Part shown: positions 60,736-64,000 of the stretch, piece after piece
Layout of the letters: every line of letters starts with the position of its first letter
How positions within the stretch are numbered: position 1 is the first letter of the stretch
Assembly (NCBI RefSeq): GCF_013408655.1
Contig: NZ_JACCBP010000001.1
Span: forward strand, 1,240,001 to 1,304,000
Reading direction: 5' to 3'
From: Pigmentiphaga litoralis
GTDB taxonomy: Bacteria > Pseudomonadota > Gammaproteobacteria > Burkholderiales > Burkholderiaceae_B
Length of the DNA: 64,000 nucleotides
The notes under the pieces: model-generated
Seen by the model: the letters and a program-made list of their open reading frames with translations, nothing else
Database searches by the model: none
Told to the model about the DNA's origin: nothing
Position numbers and translations under genes: made by a program

Positions 60736-61131
60736 TCATCCGCCCAGTTTTGAGGTGACGCAACCGGTGCTGCCGCATTCGCGCTGCCGTGCCTTCAGAA
60801 AATCCAGGCGCGACTGGGTCTGCTTCACGGCGCAAGTCAGGTTGACGTAATAGCCGTTGGGCTTTTCATAGCTGCATTCCTCGTCGCGTTGCTTGATCCA
60901 TGCCAGCTGGCCCTGCTTGAGCGCTTCCTGCTGCGCCGGCTGCAATTGCTTGCGCAAGGCGCCGTAGGTGGTGTTCAGGTCCTTGTCGGTCTGGGCAAAG
61001 ATGGTGCTGGAGCAATACAGCTGGTCGAAAGCATTGCGCGGGGTGTCGCAGCCGGCGGCTTGCGCGCTGAATGAGGCGGAAAAAAGAAGGGATGCGGAAA
61101 CGCAGGTCAGGGCAAGGGAAAAAGTCTTCAC
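60736..61131 (-). CDS. LprI/DUF1311-domain secreted protein
   Basis: This 131-residue protein has a signal peptide ending at SFSAQAAGC. The mature part follows the lysozyme-inhibitor LprI N-terminal (DUF1311) pattern: CDTPRNAFDQLYCSSTIFAQTDKDLNTTYGALRKQL and QLAWIKQRDEECSYE near residues 76-90. Six cysteines in the mature part suggest disulfides. Such proteins bind lysozyme or sit in the periplasm with unknown roles. It is 81 bp upstream of the MFS gene's leftward neighbour region and has no close partner. Confidence 0.85.
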   Translation of the reverse strand: MKTFSLALTCVSASLLFSASFSAQAAGCDTPRNAFDQLYCSSTIFAQTDKDLNTTYGALRKQLQPAQQEALKQGQLAWIKQRDEECSYEKPNGYYVNLTCAVKQTQSRLDFLKARQRECGSTGCVTSKLGG

Positions 61132-61212
61132 GGTGGGTCTCTTGGGGGTGGTGACGGTTCGGGTGGTGGATCGTGAGTGGGGAGTCGTAGTGAAAGGTGT
61201 CGCGCGCGCGGC

Positions 61213-62031
61213 TCATCCCGGCGCCTGGCACCCCTGTATGCCTTGGGCGATCGCCGTGGCCAACAGCTGGATGGTCTCGGGCCGTCCTACTCTTGCCTCG
61301 TCGTCGGGATTCGCAATCACGCCGGCTTCGATCAGCATGGCAGGCACCGTCGCGGTCTTCAGGACCACCAGATCGTCGAAGCGGTGGATGCTCAGGCGCG
61401 CGTCAAGCAACGGGCGGTTTTCACCAGGGATCGGGGTGGCGTGGTACAGCGACGGCGTCTGGCCCGCGGCGCGCATGGCTTCACCCACCGACCCGGCGCA
61501 GCGCAGACTGTGCGTGTACTGAGGATTCTTTTCCGACACAAAGATCGAATAGCCGGCAAATTCCCGGCGGCGGCCGGCGTCGATCCAGGCCTGCTGCATG
61601 GAATCGTGGTGGATGGAAACAAACAGATCGGCATCGGGAATACGCGTCGCGCGATCCTTCAACGCGATCTCGACCCCGTCCGCGGCGATGCGCGTGACGC
61701 GGTACCCGGCGGCCACCAGGCGGTCGCTCACCGCGGTGCTGAGGTCCAAGTTGTACTGATATTCGACGCGCCCGCTGGCCCCGGTCGCGCCTGGGTGCTG
61801 CGGGGTGTGTCCCGTGTCGATGACGATGTGCGGGGTGCGCGCGCCAAGCACGGATGCCATTTCAGATGCGGATGCCATGGCCGTGCCCATCGTTATTATC
61901 GACGCCAGGATCGACGCCAAAGTCGACGCTACCACCAGCCCGACCCCCGCACGCACCACGCGGCGAACCCGGACACCCGATGCGGCAACGGTCGCATTCA
62001 AAACATAGTCGGCACGGCGGTGGCGGGTCAT
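61213..62031 (-). CDS. N-acetylmuramoyl-L-alanine amidase (Amidase_3)
   Basis: This zinc amidase cleaves the lactyl-amide bond in peptidoglycan. Zinc ligands and catalytic residues are visible in HIVIDTGHTPQHPG (His), RVEYQYNLDLS (Glu), FVSIHHDSM (His) and IEAGVIANPDDE (Glu). The start is uncertain: 62031 (MTRHRRADYV) gives 272 residues and 62067 gives 284; neither has a clear ribosome site. A hydrophobic segment at about residues 28-55 (VVRAGVGLVVASTLASILASI) is probably a signal anchor or signal peptide, preceded by an arginine-rich n-region. Periplasmic action in wall turnover or cell separation is expected. Confidence 0.87.
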   Translation of the reverse strand: MTRHRRADYVLNATVAASGVRVRRVVRAGVGLVVASTLASILASIITMGTAMASASEMASVLGARTPHIVIDTGHTPQHPGATGASGRVEYQYNLDLSTAVSDRLVAAGYRVTRIAADGVEIALKDRATRIPDADLFVSIHHDSMQQAWIDAGRRREFAGYSIFVSEKNPQYTHSLRCAGSVGEAMRAAGQTPSLYHATPIPGENRPLLDARLSIHRFDDLVVLKTATVPAMLIEAGVIANPDDEARVGRPETIQLLATAIAQGIQGCQAPG

Positions 62032-62219
62032 GACGTCGCGTCGACCGCAGCAAGGCGGCCGGCTCATTGAAGAGCTGGAATTCTGGCGTAGTCCTCACGG
62101 ACTAGTCACACACTCCTTTGAAAACGTGGGTAACACGCGCCTTAACCCGGCGCGCCCGTGAAACGTTAGCGACCTGAGCGACGACGGCGATGACACTGAC
62201 CCAAGCGGCGCCACCACCC

Positions 62220-63289
62220 TCAGTTGGATGCCATCGGCGGCTGCTGCAACACGTCCACCAAGGCCTTCTTCCAGAACGCAGCCTGGCCCGTCGTGCCATG
62301 CCCGGCGGTGGAGTCGCTGCCTGGAATGAGCATCATCCGCGCATCCGGCACACGTTTCAGATCCCGTTCGAGCAGCCCCAGTTCGGGCGGATTGCGTTCG
62401 TCATCCGCCGCGTTGATGGCCAGGACCTTGGCGCGGATCTTTTCCAGGTCGATCGACGCGTCATAGTCACGCGAGGCGTCCCACTGGTACAGGTGATCGT
62501 TGGCATCACCCACAAATGCGTCATTCAGGCGCTTGTCCAGGAAGGCGTCCGCCTTCTGGCGCGTGGACGTCGCCTTGTGCAGGGCCTGCGTCCCGCCATT
62601 GGTGGCAATCGCGAAGAACACGGACGCGAACTTCAGGCTGCGCGGCTGCGACGTGTAGTTGCCGTTCATCCATTCCGGGTCGCTGCGGATCGAGTCGATC
62701 ACCAGACGGCGCATCATCCAGTTGCGTCCGGACATGGCCGCCGGCACGGACCCATGGGCACCACCACATCCATGAAGTCCGGATACTTTTGCGCCCACAT
62801 CCAGGCCTGCATGCCGCCCATCGAATTGCCGATGACGACGCGCAGGTGGCGGATGCCAAGGTGTTCACGCACCAGCCGGTATTGCGCCTGCACCATGTCG
62901 TCGTAGTTGTACTTGGGAAACGCCATGCGCATCCCGTCGGACGGCTTGCTGGAGTCCCCTGCCCCCAGCGCATCCGGCAGGATGATGAAGTGGCGGCTGG
63001 CATCCAGCGGCTGACCTGGCCCGAACAACTCGCCGGCAAAGGCTGGAGTCAGCATCCGCGCACCGGAACCTGCCGTGCCGTGCAGCACCAGCACCGGTTC
63101 GCCGGTGGGCGCGCCCAACGTCGTGTAGTTCAGCCGCAGGGCTGGCAGCACCTGGCCGGTATGAAAGCGGAAGTCGTTGACGACCCATTCGCCTTTGACC
63201 GGCTTGGGGTAATCGGCGGCCTGGCTCGTTCCGATCAGGCAGGCGCTGGCCAGCCCGACCGCATAAGCAACGCGTCGAAAAAAGGTCAT
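62220..63289 (-). pseudogene. MetX-like alpha/beta-hydrolase, broken by a one-base frameshift near 62750
   Basis: Two frames together make one protein of about 356 residues. The first (from 63289, MTFFRRVAYAVGL with a signal peptide ending TSQAADYP) covers the oxyanion region VLVLHGTAGSG and the nucleophile elbow GNSMGGMQAWMWAQKYPDFMDVVVPMG. The second continues SVPAAMSGRNWMMRR and ends with a catalytic histidine in DSTAGHGTTG. Adding one base between 62750 and 62751 joins them, and 1070+1 bases is divisible by three. The GNSMGGMQAW elbow is that of the homoserine acetyltransferase-like hydrolases, but the signal peptide indicates a secreted relative rather than MetX itself. It may be a true pseudogene or a sequencing error in a G/C run. 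Confidence 0.88.
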
Positions 63290-63415
63290 CGCAGTCTCGC
63301 GTCAGGGTTCATCAGGAAGGCGCAGCGGATGCCCGCAGCGGGGGTTGCACAACGCAACTCACAAGGCGGCACGGTGCGTACTCCGCGCAGCCTTGTAGTC
63401 GAACGCCAGGGATCG

Positions 63416-64000
63416 TCAGTCCGCGTATTGCCCGGCCGCCTTGATCACGCCGGACCAGCGCACCATCTCGGCTTCCACGAACTTCTTGTGCTGCGCGGGT
63501 TGCAGGCGGTCGTCATTCACGACGGTCAGGCCCACGGCTTCTTCGCGCTTGATCAGTTCAGGGTCCTTCAACGCGGCGCGCAGCGCGGTGTTCAGCTTTT
63601 CGAGCACGGCGGGTGGCGTATTGCTTGGCGCGTACATGCCGTGCCAGACCGCGACGTTGAACCCGTTCAGGCCCGACTCGGCCAGCGTAGGCACTTGCGC
63701 CAGCGCGGGCAAGGCCAGGCGCTGTGCGCTGCTGACACCGAACACCTTGACCTTGTTGCCTTCGATTTGCGGTACGGCATTGGTGGCCTGCTCGCACATC
63801 AGGTCGATCTGGCCGCCCATCAGGTCCGTCATGGCTGGGGCGGTGCCTTTGTACGGAACGGGCGTCATGGTCGCCTTCATGGCGTTCTGCAGCATCAGGC
63901 CGCACAGATGCGAGGCCGAACCCAGGCCCGCATGCGCCAGGTTGACCTTGCTTTCATTGGCGCTGATCCAGGTGCGCAATTCGGCAAAGTTGGTCGCCGC
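63416..64000 (-). CDS. Bug-family TTT receptor (partial, N-terminus beyond window)
   Basis: The frame is open to the right edge and shows the C-terminal 194 residues. MTPVPYKGTAPAMTDLMGGQIDLMCEQ is the central Bug motif, followed by VPTLAESGLNGFNVAVWHGMYAPSNTPPAVLEKLN. The ligand is unknown. It is upstream of the broken hydrolase on the same strand, with a 126-bp gap. Confidence 0.92.
   Translation of the reverse strand, partial: AATNFAELRTWISANESKVNLAHAGLGSASHLCGLMLQNAMKATMTPVPYKGTAPAMTDLMGGQIDLMCEQATNAVPQIEGNKVKVFGVSSAQRLALPALAQVPTLAESGLNGFNVAVWHGMYAPSNTPPAVLEKLNTALRAALKDPELIKREEAVGLTVVNDDRLQPAQHKKFVEAEMVRWSGVIKAAGQYAD

Noticed and set aside
63261..63270. A fourth copy of GCATAAGCAA
   Set aside because: It lies inside the signal-peptide codons of the frameshifted hydrolase, not in a promoter, so it was left out of the motif set.

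Overview
The window looks like chromosomal DNA of a high-GC betaproteobacterium of the order Burkholderiales, most likely Alcaligenaceae (the Bordetella/Achromobacter/Pigmentiphaga neighbourhood). The main reason is the number of Bug-type (TctC-like) periplasmic receptors: eight in 64 kb, with only one set of TctB/TctA membrane subunits. The imuA-imuB-dnaE2 cassette, the many LysR regulators and the aromatic/sulfur catabolic content fit the same group. I cannot name a species. No rRNA, tRNA, insertion sequence, prophage or CRISPR was seen.

Layout. 0-6.1 kb: an FMN-reductase-like gene running off the left edge, then an SOS mutagenesis cassette imuA-imuB-dnaE2 behind a near-consensus LexA box. 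6.2-11.4 kb: an MgtC-like membrane protein, a TauD/TfdA dioxygenase, a LysR regulator, two Bug receptors, and between the receptors a dispersed GC-rich element whose end has expanded into a 16-bp tandem array. 11.5-19.1 kb: an NtaA/DszA-type flavin monooxygenase, two paralogous class II aldolases around a D-2-hydroxyacid dehydrogenase, and a complete tripartite tricarboxylate transporter (receptor, TctB, TctA). A 10-bp motif recurs in three promoter regions here. 19.1-28.4 kb: a bidirectional organosulfur locus. The leftward operon holds a solute-binding protein, an AsfA-like flavoprotein, an AsfB-like ferredoxin, two permeases, an ATPase and a MetQ-like receptor. The rightward operon holds a Bug receptor, a DszB-like sulfinate desulfinase and an SsuE-like FMN reductase.

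28.4-37.6 kb is mostly housekeeping: an FMN riboswitch with a type II lumazine synthase, a beta-carbonic anhydrase, MATE and CDF transporters, a DUF1415 protein, arfB, bioB, an HU-like protein and a MarR regulator. 37.6-44.0 kb: the second copy of the dispersed element, then a Bug / flavin hydroxylase / VOC / fumarylacetoacetase operon for an aromatic acid, with a LysR and another Bug gene. 44.2-59.3 kb: a long leftward hydroxycinnamate-type operon. It runs from a hydroxycinnamoyl-CoA hydratase-lyase and an NDP-forming CoA ligase (FerA type) through an acyl-CoA dehydrogenase and a molybdenum hydroxylase set to an aldehyde dehydrogenase and an SDR. A TetR gene sits at the far end, and related operator-like palindromes occur at both ends. 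59.5-64 kb: an MFS transporter, an LprI-like protein, an amidase, a frameshifted MetX-like hydrolase and a Bug receptor cut by the right edge.

The most interesting parts are the 19-28 kb sulfur locus, where a desulfinase with DszB-type active-site residues is paired with an Asf-type redox pair, and the 44-59 kb operon bracketed by candidate TetR operators. Comparisons to named proteins come from memory of the families; no database search was possible.
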